A DNA stretch of 64,000 nucleotides from Pyronema omphalodes (taxonomy: Eukaryota > Ascomycota > Pezizomycetes > Pezizales > Pyronemataceae), in NCBI GenBank assembly GCA_024516155.1, contig JAJJXM010000015.1:620001-684000 (forward strand). Reading direction: 5' to 3'. Under the pieces are notes generated by a model that saw nothing but the letters and a program-made list of their open reading frames with translations, searched no databases and was not told the DNA's origin. Positions 22,898-35,396 of the stretch are shown here, piece by piece; position 1 is the stretch's first letter, and every line of letters begins with the position of its first letter. The position numbers were made by a program, and so were the translations under genes.

Positions 22898-25204
22898 ATA
22901 TTTAAGTAAAGGGTTTAAAGTGGAAGTCGGCGGCTGAGTCTAAGATGGATAATGGATGGTGATAAAATTTTGTTTAGTGATGGGTATTTTTATGGAGAGC
23001 GCATGATGGACTACGGTAGAATGCAGCTTATGAAGTATCAGATTCTCATTTGTTTTATTTACGATTCTCTTGTATGTAGGTTGTTCAGGATTTGTTTTCT
23101 TTATATTTGTGCTGTCAGGCGTTGATTGATGGGCAGGACTCGTGTCTTTCCTTTGGGTAACTTTGGTTTACAATTTAACGGCGTCGGATGTGGTTTTGGT
23201 ATTTCTATTTAGATAATGATATGACTGAATAAAAAAAAAGGTTATTGGAGGTAACCGATATGGCTTGCTACATCGCAACACGATTCCGGTTGGTGAGTCA
23301 ACCATCTCCACATTCATCAGACAATCCTTAGTATGTATCCATCGCCCGGTTTACTCAAGCAAACTGTATCTTGCATCTTACAATTATTTCTATACATGGC
23401 ACCAACGTATTCCTTTTCCTTACTGCTATGTTTCATCGCTTGATCGGTCGTCACCGGTCCCGTCTCAAATTCCTTGATCACGCGTTTCCCTCATCCTCAA
23501 ATTCCTTCCATGGCACAAACCTCAAGAGCCATCTTGGAACGCCCAACTAGCCCGCTGCAAATGAATAAATTCGTGCGCGGAGGTCTACATAGAGCTCTTT
23601 CGCGAGTTACCCCACAACTTAGACACTCTACCAATTCAATAACGCCAACTACAGAAGAAATGCGAACCTGTTGACATGGATCTGTAGGAACCGGAGGGGC
23701 ATGCTCTTTTACAGATCATAACCCTACACAGAAGATGGGTTAGCGCGCGTGATTGCTGAAGATATAGAGCGCTGGTGGGGCGGAGTGTACGCTCCTTGAC
23801 CTCTACACAATCCTCGTCGACAAAAGGCATCTTCATCTGCACTTCTGTACAAAACTACTGTAATTTGTTTTGCGTTTGATTAAGGATATTCTAGTATGTA
23901 TAGAAAATGAAATTTTATTTCTACACAACCTGTCGATACCGCGGCCATGAAACCTTATGCAACAAATGCCCACGTAGACGGGATCCTTGTAAAAAGGTCT
24001 TTATGTATTGAAAACATGAAAACATGACTTTTAGGAATCTAATACATAGCACCGATTATTTATACCCCGGTACTGCACGCTCATATGCATGCAAATGTTA
24101 TGCACCATCAGCGCTAAAAAAGATGACGGTGGCTGCGGATTCCGGAATTTTCAGTGAACGAGCTTTGATAGGTATCGCCTCTATGCGGTGTATTGTCTCA
24201 CTTAACATACGCCAATCGGAAGGATAACAAACAGGATACGAAGTCAAATGCCAATGCAAAGGGCTGCTTCAGGTAGCTTGACACGCGGGAATGGATTGTC
24301 GAGTGTACTGTTGTGGAAAGTCGTAGGCGGCTATGATGTTCTTCAGGAATTCTGTATAAAAACGACGGATGTGTTTACCTTGATACCTTACACTAGAGTT
24401 GATAACCCACGGCAATCATAAGGTAGTACCAGCGTCGTTTCTGAAATAATACCAAATTATAAATAATTTGCATACCGTCATTGAATATCACTATCAGCTA
24501 CGGTCATAAAATCATGAATAAAACGCATCCCGTCCGCTCTGCGCTATTTAAGCATGATATCGTCCGGCTAGTACTGTCGTGGGTGATCAAACGCGAATCC
24601 CCAATACTGTGGTTTTTGTTATTTTGCTCTCTGCTCTGTCGGCCGTTGCTTCCAGTTCTTGGAACGAGAAATAGTTTCTCAGAGGTCCCGAGCATCCGTT
24701 CCACTGGTTCAATTTTATTTCGAACCCCGGGATTTCCACAATGGTAAGAAAGGTCGCTGTTTACAGGTTCAACGTTGCTTGCTGTCGTTAATCTCCATCC
24801 ACGTTTCTGTGTGCATGCCGCCAACTTTGATGTCTTTTGCATAGAACACTATGCACGGCTCATTCCAAGTAGATTCATGTCCTGACAGTCTTTTTGTGTA
24901 AGTGGATAATGCTGCACCTGTGTGGCGAGGAAAACTTCCTTGATGAAATAGTACACAACAATTATATTTTGAAAATCCACGGCGATTATTTTTACGAACT
25001 GGCTTGATTTAACTTGATTTTGAAATTATTGGGCTTAAAAGTGGGGCCCATTGTCTAATGTGAAATCATCATCCGTCGCTTTTACTGGGGTCTTTGAAAG
25101 ATATCCTCAACTCCTTTTCACTTTTGAAAGCCGGTCAAACACTATGCATAAAAGACTTTGGCATTGCAAGGGCGAAGCAAAAACATTGTCGACTAAAAAA
25201 GATA
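22898..25204. other. Gene-free stretch with a short module-related repeat
   Basis: No gene is supported. About 24495-24620 is a third, partial copy of a segment found in modules A and B (listed separately). The rest is unique sequence with stops in all frames. Confidence 0.5.
24495..24620 (+). repeat. Fragment C of the duplicated module (about 125 bp)
   Basis: Matches about 47150-47275 in module A and about 57505-57630 in module B, including ACGCATCCCGTCCGCTCTG and a downstream CTATTTAA(G) and GTCGTGGGTG. The homology stops abruptly on both sides. The TATTTAA core resembles a TATA element, so the shared piece might be a promoter rather than coding sequence. Confidence 0.7.
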
Positions 25205-25290
25205 TTCCGTTACGGGGAATTGAACCCCGGTCTGGCCGGATTAATGCTCTGCTTGAGAGCGGCCGATGCTAGCCACTACACCATAACGGA
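25205..25290 (-). tRNA. tRNA-Glu(CTC), intron-containing, copy 2
   Basis: Exons identical to copy 1: same stems, anticodon CTC, 72-nt mature length. The 14-nt intron is AGCAGAGCATTAAT, whose AGAG can pair with the anticodon. A run of six T follows the 3' end on the minus strand, a good RNA polymerase III terminator. Confidence 0.95.
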
Positions 25291-25453
25291 TATATTCTTG
25301 TAGCTGTAATATGTTAATAGAGTACAAAAGTTCTAATACACTTATATCCATTGTAATCATTATACATAACAGACCTCCGCTGCTGTCAGCCACATCCAAT
25401 GATTCTCTACTATAGCGCATTACTTACTCATTCCACCTCTTCATGAATATCGC

Positions 25454-27950
25454 CTAAAAATAAAACATATTACATTTATATATTCTCATGTACCAAGTCA
25501 CTCCAGGGCCGTCAGTACACACCTTCAGCCTCTCTTGATCACTTGGGGCGTGCTTCAAACTCCTTAGTGTACCGTTAACCCTTAACCAAAGTACCGCTTG
25601 CTTATGATTAATGCGCTTCATGGCATCTACGAATCCGGATGGTGCTCTACTCTTGCGTGGTGCACAATCCTCCAACGTCCGATCCAGGTTGACAGAATGA
25701 GGATTAGAAAGCGCGGTTTCAGCGCGGTATACGGATGCCTAAATATCGGTTAGCGGCTAGATATCGGACAGGATTGAAACGCGAAAGCTTACTCTGTCAC
25801 ACGGCACATATGTAGTCACCGGCATCGAAGTGGTAGTACTCGCCTTGGCCTGCATTTCCGACCAAAGAATCATAGAAAAGCTTTCCGGATTCTGGTCACC
25901 GTTTTGTTTAGGCAGTGAGCTTCCGAGGATTACTGGAGGGCTGTTTATCGCCTTCCGGGATACTTTCACTACAGGCTAACGCTCGGATTCCGGCCCAGTA
26001 GTCGTTGTTTTCTGGTGCTAGAGAGGAATAAATGATCAGCCTGAGCTGAGCTTTGTTTGATCCACGCCTGTGGTTGGTGATAGAGGTGCTTACACCGCGA
26101 GTTGGGTTTCCGACCGTGTTACAGTTTAGCATGATCATTACCCAGGTGATTCTTCTTCAGGTTTTCCCTGGTGGCAAAGAGACTTTATGAAACTCTTACC
26201 TAGTTCAACAACCTCTTTTACGGGCACAAGGGATTGAAGATTCCCTTGCATAAACTGAGGCCATCATGTCCCTTCATGGCTGAAACGATGTGCAAAACTT
26301 CTTTTCTAGTGTCCTGACTCCGGTTGTCGCATTTCGGCAGAAGGCACATGATTCGGTGGGGTCTAGGTCAAAGAATATGTGGGGGTTTGCATTGCTTATG
26401 GTTGTCCACGGCACATTCTTTTCAGCTTCGCCCTCCAGAGGGATGTCAAATATTGCGCATGCCATTTGGATAGCGAATGCATTTCAGATGTAACAAACGA
26501 TCAGTCCGTTATATCAGAAAGGAGATGGAATATTATACTCGCAAATAAGATCAACTTGGTAGTACTTTCTGTGGTTACTGGGTGTGTACGATTCGGCCTT
26601 GAAGATCTTACGGTGCGTTGTTTCGCAATGTCCACAGGCCACCTTCTTAAACCCTGGGTGCAAATACAACGCCTGCATAATATCTTTGTATTTAAAAATG
26701 AGATTATTATCACGCATGAGTTCTTTCATTGCTGATTTTGTGTGGGTACGCACCGAAGTTGACTACACCCTGGAGGACATTTGATACACCGGCGAATGGT
26801 CCAATAGGTCAAGGAATACCTTGACAATTAAGCGGGTCAAATAAGTGCTTAACGGGAATGCCACGTTTGGTGAAATATTCTTGTTCACCTTGGGGGTGTA
26901 AAATGGCTGCATCGCATTAAAAAAAACTTTCTTGAAGGAATTTGGGAATACGGTAAGAATTAGCGTTGGCTTCTTCGAGGATCACGTCCATACCCCACGA
27001 ACCAAGGGTTTTAGCTCTGTAATCGGCAAAGAATATGTTTCCACCTACCAGAGTTAGGAAATCGGAAAGAATGACTCGTGAAGGGTCCGCCTAGAGGCAA
27101 CGGTGAGAATTCATGATTATTACTAGTGATACTGAAGATTGTATGTACGTACTTACATAATCCATTTCCTGAATCCATCCGGGGTTTATATTCTTCCACA
27201 AATAACCCAGGGTATAGTTCTAAAATATCAGAAAGGCTGTAGAACTTGCAGAATATATCCGGTATGTATGAATCGGGGGTGATTTCGATGAACGTTTTGT
27301 GGCTTCTAGCCGAAGAATTGACAGAACTCGTGTAATGAGCAGACCTCCGATTCGCGTGCTTGGTTGACTCCAAGTATGCCAATGCTCCTCATGACGTGTG
27401 AGAATTTATTGGCGCCAAAAACTGTAAACGGCTCATGGATTCTCTCTTTCTTCACCAAACCGCCACCATTGAAGGTACCATGTGTACCGCATCATATCAT
27501 CAATTCCACCCATCCAATTGTTGAGCGCTATGTGCCACCTAGGACATGTTACTCTGCGCATTGTCAAAAATATTCATGATTTGTAGATTCTCTGTCAACT
27601 TCCACCTGAATTCTGTTACAGGACTTGAGTAAGCCGTTAAAGTGAAAGGTTTAAGCCAGATAGCTGGGTGAGTTCTGAAATTTTACATCACGTGTAATCC
27701 TGTCATGGGACGTTTACCGTGTTCTGTAGTATAGGCTTCACCGTTTTGTGACGATATGAAGTCAGGATTATGTAATCTAAGCTTAAGAATACATATCATA
27801 ATTTTTTGGCCCAAATTTCTATACTGATCTCCCGTATGGTATAGGTTAAGCTTCTCTGTCAAGCTACAGACCCCGTCGATCTCTGACACGATAAGCCTTG
27901 AAGTTTCACCGAATGTCAAGCGAAGTGAGGCTGCATACTCGACTTCTTGT
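25454..27950 (-). pseudogene. Broken multi-exon gene, unrecognised
   Basis: On the minus strand a series of coding-like segments with plausible splice sites can be followed, but they cannot be joined into one frame. Examples: about 27360-27155 (ending at a GTAAGT donor, with SYIPDIFCKFYSLSDILELY); 27090-26920 continuing past a TAA and a TGA (with WGMDVILEEANANSYRIPKF and GIPVKHLFDPLNCQGIP); 26750-26500 (with ALYLHPGFKKVACGHCETTH); 26465-26274 (with a CAFC pair); and 25970-25525, where an intron at about 25742-25795 has a GTAAGC donor. The stops at two sites look like TGG to TGA and CAA to TAA changes. I cannot name the family. It could instead be a living gene with unusual splicing, but at least three in-frame stops argue against that. 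Confidence 0.45.
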
Positions 27951-29572
27951 TACGAAACCAATATAACGTGGGCTTTGTTTTGAAGGCCTCGGGGCCGGGA
28001 TGAGGTGGTATTAAGTATCTGGGCAAAAGTTGATCCGCAAACAAACAAAGTTCGCAAGTCTACATATGTAATCATAAAACAGGCGGATACAAGGTATGTT
28101 AAACTATCTCAATCAGGTAAGTTTCAAACTCTAAATAGGCAGGTGAGATGGTGTTTTGCAGCTGAAGCCCCACCTTCTGCGATCTGCAAGTTCGTGGTTT
28201 ATGGTGCCATAGTTCTGCATATCTAGGGTCCCCGTTGTGCATAGCTAGGGTCCTTTGCCCGGCGCTATGAATTAACAGTGATTACATTGGACCCGGCCCG
28301 CCGGTGGTTTAACCAGAGCTTTTTAGGGTGATCGGGCTCAGTCTGGCTTGGTCGGTTATGTTTTACGTAGGAATATTTAGATATCTTGGAGGGTAATTAT
28401 TGACCCCAAGACTCGATGAATTATTAGCGGTAATCCCCAGTGCATCATGGCCAGCCCGGCTTTGCCCCATGATTTGTCACTCGCCGCCTACAGGCTTTTC
28501 AGACAGGGCTCAGCCTGAGGTCAGGCTGGTCGGATCGGATCCATTACATACAATCATTGCCCATGCGGGATAGCCGCGTCCGCGTCGTTTGGTCACTATT
28601 TATAACGTCATCCGAAACCCACTACTCTACAAGCACAAGTTAGAGATACTCTAGGTACTTTGAGTAAAAGGAAGATAGAGTCAGGGTACCCCAACTTTGC
28701 CTTTTGCATTCTTTTCAGCTCTGTTCACCGGGCGATTTGCATACCTCTTACTCGATCGATGGAAGTAACACAATAAGAAATCTTCAGAGCTGAAAAAATA
28801 CCAAAAGCAGAATATTCCCCGGGGATATGTCTCACTTTTGTACAAGGTTTCTACTGAGTATCTAAAGTAATCGAGTACAAGGATACGTCCGGCACTCTAT
28901 TGTATCACTACACCTTACTTCTGTCCTTCACACTACTGTAAAGGACGAGATAACTGCCTTCCATGAAGTACCAAATATTTTGAACGAATATGGTTAAAAT
29001 TGGCCATTTAAGGGCTCTTAAACACTCGATTTTCTCCAGAAAACACGTAATTGTGGTTGTTCTCTTTCCATGTCGAAATTATATGGGGCGCACTCATGCA
29101 CTTTGCGGCACCCGCCAAGTTACAAGGCTGAAGTAGCACGTTGCGCTAGTTTAGCTACTCATTGGAAATGGTATGCAGAGACGCGACTTATCGCCGGAAA
29201 CATAACCAATCAAAGACATGATGTACGCGCGATTACGACGAACGACTAAGTCCGAGATACTGGAGTCTACATACCACGAACGCCGCGTATGCCGGAAAGG
29301 TTAATCAGCTCCGTCGATTACCTTCAACCAACAGTTATCCTCAGTGAAACATTCCGATATGCTGGCAAATTTCGATTACTTATGGATGGCTTTTCAAAAT
29401 TCTGTGTGCGGGTTCCACAACATCAAATAGGGCTCTGAATCCCCATTATTCTGACCCTCACCTTCACCCTCACCCTCACATCTCATCAATACAGGGCTAG
29501 TCGCTGAAGATTTGGATTTCAATTACCAAATATTAAGCGTTCCGGATTTTTCACGACACCTTTTGATCAACC
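27951..29572. other. Gene-free stretch upstream of the DUF2235 gene
   Basis: No coding region or RNA gene is supported. CTCACCCT-type short repeats lie at about 29455-29480. The last 100 bp probably hold the promoter and leader of the next gene. Confidence 0.5.
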
Positions 29573-31254
29573 ATGTCCTTCAGCACTTCCTTCCCATCGA
29601 CGAGTAACAATGCCGGAAAGCGAAAGAATGGAAAACCACCCAACAAGCTTGTTCTTTGCTTTGATGGGACAGGAAACAAATTCACCGGAACCTCAACCGA
29701 CACCAACATCGTAAAGTTATACCAGATGTGTGATCGGGATGCAAAGGGGCAATACCACTATTACCAACGTCAGTGTTTTCCTATTTACTGACTCTGAAAA
29801 GGAATGAATTCTGACATTCACAATAGCGGGAATTGGTACATACACGGCCGGTGAAGCCTCTATGAGCAGAGGCGTATTTGGAAGTATCCAACGATGGTTT
29901 TCACAAACAATTGACAACGCCATTGGTATGTTCTATATCCGGTTTTGATGTAGTTTAGAGTATTTAAACAGCAGAATTACTAACGAATCATATTTCCAGG
30001 GACAACTTTCACCCACCATGTTTTAGCAGGTTATCGATTTGTGATGAGATATTACAAGCCTGGCGACTTAATTTATATCTTTGGATTTAGTCGTGGTGCT
30101 TTCACTGCTCGTTTCCTGGCTAGAATGATTACTGAAATTGGACTTCTATCTCGTGGAAATGAAGAAATGTAAGTTAACTACGCCCAGTATTTCCCTGTTT
30201 CTACCATCGGTTGATTCTAACTTTTATGACAGGGTGAGTGTATTTTAGATTTTCCAGGGTACCGTCCGAATCACCGGGAACGATTCATCATCCGCCAAGG
30301 CTATCTAAGCTAACCCTTCTGAACTACAATCAGGTCCCATTCGCATATCGTACTTACGAAGACTATGAATCCGGAGCGCGTTTCAAAACCCGAGCCGAAT
30401 GCGAAGAATTCATGAGCCAATTCAAAGAAACATTTTGTCGACAAAACGTCTCTATCCATTTTCTGGGATTATTCGATTGCGTCAACTCCATTACAACTTT
30501 AGATATTCCCTTCCGAAAGAAAACTTACCTTCCGGTTTTCCTACCTGCTGCTACTTATATTCGTCATGCCGTGTCAATCGATGAACGTCGCTTGAAATTC
30601 AAAGTGGCGTTGTTCTGTCAAGATGATGATGATTGTAACCATGAGACTGAGCACACACAGGATATTAAGGAGGTTTGGTTTCCAGGAAATCATGGAGATG
30701 TCGGTGGTGGTTGGGCTACCAAAACTAAAGACGATATTCAACTAAGTGACGTGGCATTGGAATGGATGATTAATGAACTTGACTCAATTCCCGAGCCACC
30801 GGAGGAGAAATTGGCTTTTAACCATCGACGGGATGAATTCTTGAATCGGATGAAGGCGAAGCAGACAAATGCAATCGATGACAGTGAGATTCATGATGCA
30901 TTGTCGTTCGGTAAAGGATGGAATATGTTCGGGGTTATGTTTTGGTGGCTCTTTGGTAAACAAGCTCTATCACCTAATGAAAACGCAAAAGTTGGAACTA
31001 ATCAACGGATAGAAATCCTCCCGCTCTTTAAGAGAATGGAACTCATCAATCACAAGTGGGTTGATATTTATTGGCCTCCAAATCTGGGATCTCCGAGGGA
31101 TATGCCGGATTGTGCAAATCTGCACCCTAGTGTCATGGAGAGGGTACAACATGCCGACGGAGGACAATATAGACCGCAAAATGAAGGATTTTTTACTGCA
31201 CTTAGTGCTTTTTCGGCACAGAGCAGAGGAAGTGGGCCTAGTTTCGAGGTGTGA
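29573..31254 (+). CDS. DUF2235 alpha/beta hydrolase (Tle1-like phospholipase fold)
   Basis: A member of the DUF2235 family, related to type VI secretion phospholipases of the Tle1 group and widespread in fungi; the substrate of fungal members is not settled. Exons 29573-29768, 29827-29925, 30000-30168, a single nucleotide at 30233, and 30334-31254 give 461 residues. Visible motifs: [12 protein letters not shown] near the N-terminus, QPGIGTY across the first junction, the nucleophile elbow [18 protein letters not shown] carrying the likely catalytic Asp, and [10 protein letters not shown] with the likely His. The length fits fungal members. The single-nucleotide exon is needed to keep frame between two well-formed introns (30169-30232 and 30234-30333); a sequencing indel or a mild frameshift are the alternatives. 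The gene is convergent with the CAP protein gene, 296 bp apart. A relic of a paralogue lies at about 56.4 kb. Confidence 0.88.
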
Positions 31255-31550
31255 GAACATGGGCAATGAGTTTTTGGACTGATGGGGTCCGCTGCACGAG
31301 TTGTGGCAGGAGATGGAGAGGGGGGTTTCCAAAATTGTACCGAATATCGTAACGATGATTGAATTACATTTTACTCAAACATTCTAAAAATTCACAGTTT
31401 ACATAAAAGACAGTCATTCTTCACAACATAGTTTTGCGACAACCCACAACAAAATATTGCCTAAAACAAATCAACAAACGAAAAATACAAAAACAAACAC
31501 TAAAATCACAAAAGCCAATCAGATCGACCATCATTCAATAGCCCATTTCC

Positions 31551-32362
31551 CTAGTAAGTTTCCTCAGGGCCAGAACCGGGGGTAATAGTTTCCAGATCAA
31601 CAGCGAGAGTACCGTTGAGATCGCGGCCATGAAGTCTGGCGGGAGAATACCCCTTCCTGTGGACATTCTTGGCTGCCAGAGCCCGATCATTGCTGGCAGG
31701 GGGCCAGTAATGGCATACATACAACCTATTGTAAATATAAGCAAAATTATTCCAGAATATTATTATCCCCGCAGCCACAGAGGGGACTTACGGGACTGGC
31801 TGATGCCAGTTCGCATTAATCATTTCCGGAATGTTTGCGCAAGCAGGGATTGCTCCGCAACCAAGCTTCTGGGTGGATGCATAGACGGCCCCCGCAAAGT
31901 GACCGTTCTGTGGTGTAATCTCATGTGTATCAAAATTGTAAATTTCCCGCTCTGAGATCCAGCCTTCGACTACTGAGCGTGGACTCTGCAGCGGTTGACC
32001 ACAGGAGAGAGATTCACCGCAAGTCCGTGCTCCCGGACCAGTTTTCTACATGATGAAAACAATTTGACATTAGAATTTTGACATGTTTGACGGGAAAATC
32101 TTGTTGGATTAGGGTTGAATGGATAATGTTTTTGGGATCAGGTGTGACATACCGGCGAATGGGAATAGTTACATTGGTTTGCCCAGGCTTGGGCACTTTG
32201 TTCTAACCCGGAATCCCACACAAGAGGAGGGGATCCATGCTCCCGGCGGTACTGGTTATGCACGGACAGGAATTCGTCCCGGAATTGCTGAGTACCAGCC
32301 GGGATGTAACCGGCTACACTACTGATGAGTGCAGCCAGAGTTGAAAGCGCAAGAATATTCAT
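31551..32362 (-). CDS. Secreted CAP/PR-1-like protein
   Basis: A cysteine-rich secretory, antigen 5, PR-1 family protein; fungal members (such as yeast Pry proteins) are secreted and bind sterols or lipids. Exons 32362-32153, 32045-31792 and 31725-31551 join in frame to 212 residues; the introns are 107 and 66 nt. Residues 1-18 are a signal peptide (MNILALSTLAALISSVAG). Conserved blocks follow in family order: FLSVHNQYRREHGSPPLVWD, SAQAWANQC, a GES in place of the usual GEN, W-x(3)-E, the signature GHFAGAVYASTQKLGCG, and YVCHYWPPAS. The four CAP cavity residues (two His, two Glu) are all present. Compared with the usual HFTQ(V/L)VW, this one has HFAGAVY. The protein should be exported, with disulphide bonds from the six or more cysteines. 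Confidence 0.92.
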
Positions 32363-32737
32363 GTTTGAATATTGGTCGAGTGGAGTCTGGAGGAAGTTCT
32401 GTCGGAGATCGGGGGAGGTTTTTAAATTATCCACTCTGTTAAAGCGGCGAAATTTAGAAGCCGTGATGACATCAATCCAACCCAATAACCCCCACGAATA
32501 TTTCCCCCATGATACCCTCCCGGGTATCCAAACCGTTAAACAATCCAGCCGTGAGGTGACAAAGTGTTTATAGTGCGTATGTAATATGTAGAGTGCGTAA
32601 TAGTTATATTACCCGCTTATACTCTGACGATGGGAAGCGGGGGTGTGGTGGGAGGCGGGGGGGGGGGGGGGGGGGGGGGGGGGGCGGGGTGGTGGGAGGA
32701 GCGGCTATTTTTTGGTGTCATTCTCGGCGAGTTTGGT

Positions 32738-33000
32738 GAAGTGTGGTGATTACTCCGGGTTTGCGGTGTCCTGGTGTATAGGGACACGGGTGCTCGACCC
32801 GACTCGACCGAACCCAACCCAGCCCAACCCGCTCCCGTAGCTGGAACCAAACTAAGCGATATGCACCTTAATGACATCCCGTGGTACGTCTATATTCCTG
32901 ATTAGCCAACCACGATTTTCGGCATAGATAGAAATAATCCAGACAACATACCCAGCTGCGGAATCATCCCAACCAGCAAGGAAATGTTCCACAAAAGCTT
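32738..33000 (-). pseudogene. Copied 3' end of the Ctr copper transporter gene
   Basis: About 265 bp strongly match 35230-35528. They comprise the last part of exon 2 (encoding HFLAGWDD), the whole second intron with its GTATGT donor and TATAG acceptor, the 22-nt last exon with its stop, and about 130 bp of 3' flank. The copy lacks a 34-bp CCATC-type stretch present in the functional locus, and the second Gly of the GxxxG motif reads Glu. The copy starts inside exon 2, so it cannot make a transporter. Confidence 0.85.
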
Positions 33001-33965
33001 CAGGCCAGTTCCCCCAGCAGACTATTCCCCCAGCAGCTCATTTTTCTGCCTCCTGGCTAGATCTAGGTCGTCTTCCGTATTCTGCTCCGTCGCTAGATCT
33101 AGGTTATATTGCATTATTCATTATTCATTATCTATTATCAATTATTCGTTATTCATAGGGCGCTGGGGATGGTGATGGTGATGGTGATGGTGATTACCTG
33201 TGACTGGCGGGTTCTAGCTACACCGCAGTGACAAGCTGGGTGGTAGATACCGGAGATGATGCTGGTAACTTGTAATGACCCGGGTTTTTGTTCCAAAAAA
33301 AAAAAAAAAAAAACTTCCATCGGGAGATTAAAATAGAGTACAGCAGTGTGGAGGGTGGAGGGTAGTGGGTGGAGGATGGTTCCTATGAAGTTGCAGTTGC
33401 AGTTGCAGTTCGCAGCGGAGTTTAGGAATCTGTATGCTAAGTATGCTTGGTATCGGGGTTAGCTTGGGTCGTAAGTTGAAAGTTCTAGGTCTTAAGTTCT
33501 AGGTCTTAGGTCTTAGGATGAGGTGTTTGGGTGTTTATGCCCGGGAGTTATAGGGGTTGTAGACTTGTAGTAGACAAGTACATCTGGTGCCGAATATCAG
33601 ATATCTTTCCTTTTTTTTTAATAGATGATCATCCAGATGGTAGAAATATAGCCATATCCATATCCATATCCATATCCAGGCCCGGTATGGAACTACATAA
33701 GTTCTCAGGCTTATCATACCATACCTTACCATTCCTTTAACCTTACACTCCACGCCTGGAATCGATAGCCTGAGGTTTGGGTTTGAGTTCGGGGTTGAGT
33801 TCGGGTTTGGGTTGGGTTTTGTATTCTGAGCAGGGACCTTGGGTTCGTGTTTTGAAAGGTTGGTTTTGTTGTTGTTTGGTTTCGTTTTTCGTGGTTGGCT
33901 GGTTGGTATTGGTTGCTTCGTTGGTTCGTTGGTGTTGATTTGGTATCCGTAGAGTTGGTATCCGT

Positions 33966-34026
33966 TGAGTTGAGTTGAGTTGAGTTGAGTTGAGTTGAGT
34001 TGAGTTGAGTTGAGTTGAGTTGAGTT
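33966..34026 (+). repeat. 5-bp minisatellite, about 12 copies
   Basis: A perfect GAGTT array flanked by imperfect GGTTG/GAGTT relatives on both sides. Confidence 0.9.
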
Positions 34027-35396
34027 GGGTTAGTTCGTTGGTATGGGTTGGTATGGGGTGTTGCGGTGTTTATTTGGTATCCATTGAGTTATTGAGTTTT
34101 TGGTGATTTGGTGATTTGGAATAGGATGTGAAGAGCAGCTGTAATTGAATTGGATAGGAAGAGGAAGAGGAAGAGGAAGAAGAAGAGAAGCTGGAATCGG
34201 ATAGGAAGAGCAAGAGAAAAAAGAGCAGCTAGAATCGGATAGGAAGAGAAAAAAGAGAAACGGAATTGCGTTGGTGTTATTAGTGATTTGGTTGGTTGTT
34301 TGGTTGGTTGGTATGGGTTGGTTGGTTGGTTCGTTGGTTGGTTGGTTCGTTGGTTGATTTGGTTGGTGTTATTAGTGATTTGGTATCCATTGAGTTATTG
34401 TGTTATTGATGATTTGGAAAGGGATGTGAAGAGCAGCTGTAATTGAATAGGAAGAGGAAGCGGAAGAGCAGCTAGAATTGGATAGGAAGACAAAAAACTA
34501 GAAAAAAGAGAAAAAAGAGAAAAAAGAGAAAAAAGAGAAACGGAATTGGAAGAGGAACCGAAAGAGCAGCTAGAATCGGATAGGAAGAGCAGCTGTAATC
34601 GCAGCCGGGGGTGTTGGATGGTTTAGCTCGTTTTATTGATTGCGATGGTTTGAATGATTTCGATGATGGTATAAGGAGTTATAAGGATTTATAAGGAGTT
34701 ATAGGAGTTATAAGGAGTTATAGGAGTTATAAGGCTACAGAGTACTTTAGGTAACTATTGATTGGTATCTACTACCTAACACGAACACCAAGACACAAAC
34801 ATAAATCAAGACAAAGACAATAACAGATACCACTGCATTCCCTTGCCTTGCCTTGCCTTCCTTTGCCTTGCTATAAATCTCCCCATGGTGAAAAAAAAAA
34901 AAAAAAAAAAAAAAACCAGGAAAAATAGAATATTACTACAAACAATCATAATTTCCTCGATGAAAAAAGCAAACAAAAACAAAAACAACACAGATAATAC
35001 CGACAAAAAACAAGACAAGACTTATTTCCGGAAAAAAAAAACCCCCGTAGCTGAAACCCGCTAATGATACACAAAAAAAAAACAGAAAAGAAATACAGAC
35101 ATACAGAAATTCGGGATAAAACTTCGGAAGAAGAGAGAAGAGAGAAACAGGGAAAGAAACACCGATATTGAAAACAGTAATGATTCGTAAGCGGATGGTT
35201 CTTGGTTGGTCCTATCATCTGGACTTCTGAAGTGTGGTGATTACTCCGGGTGTGTGGTGTCCTGGTGTATAGGGCCACGGGTGCTCGACCCAACTCGACC
35301 GAACCCAACCCGCCCAACCAACCCATCCCATCCATCCATCCACCCACCCAGCCCAACCCACTCCCGTAGCTGGAACCAAACTAAGCGATATGCACC

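Larger units (their letters stand above)
32363..35396. repeat. Gene-free, minisatellite-rich region
   Basis: Between the CAP gene and the copper transporter lie a copied transporter 3' end (32738-33000), a poly-G run (about 32658-32684), GATGGT repeats (about 33168-33195), AGTTGC and ATATCC repeats (about 33393-33412, 33650-33677), a 5-bp GAGTT array (33966-34026), GGAAGA/AGAGCAGCT-type repeats (about 34140-34620), GGTT repeats (about 34310-34370), ATAAGGAGTT repeats (about 34670-34735) and a poly-A run (about 34890-34914). No intact gene is supported. Confidence 0.8.
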
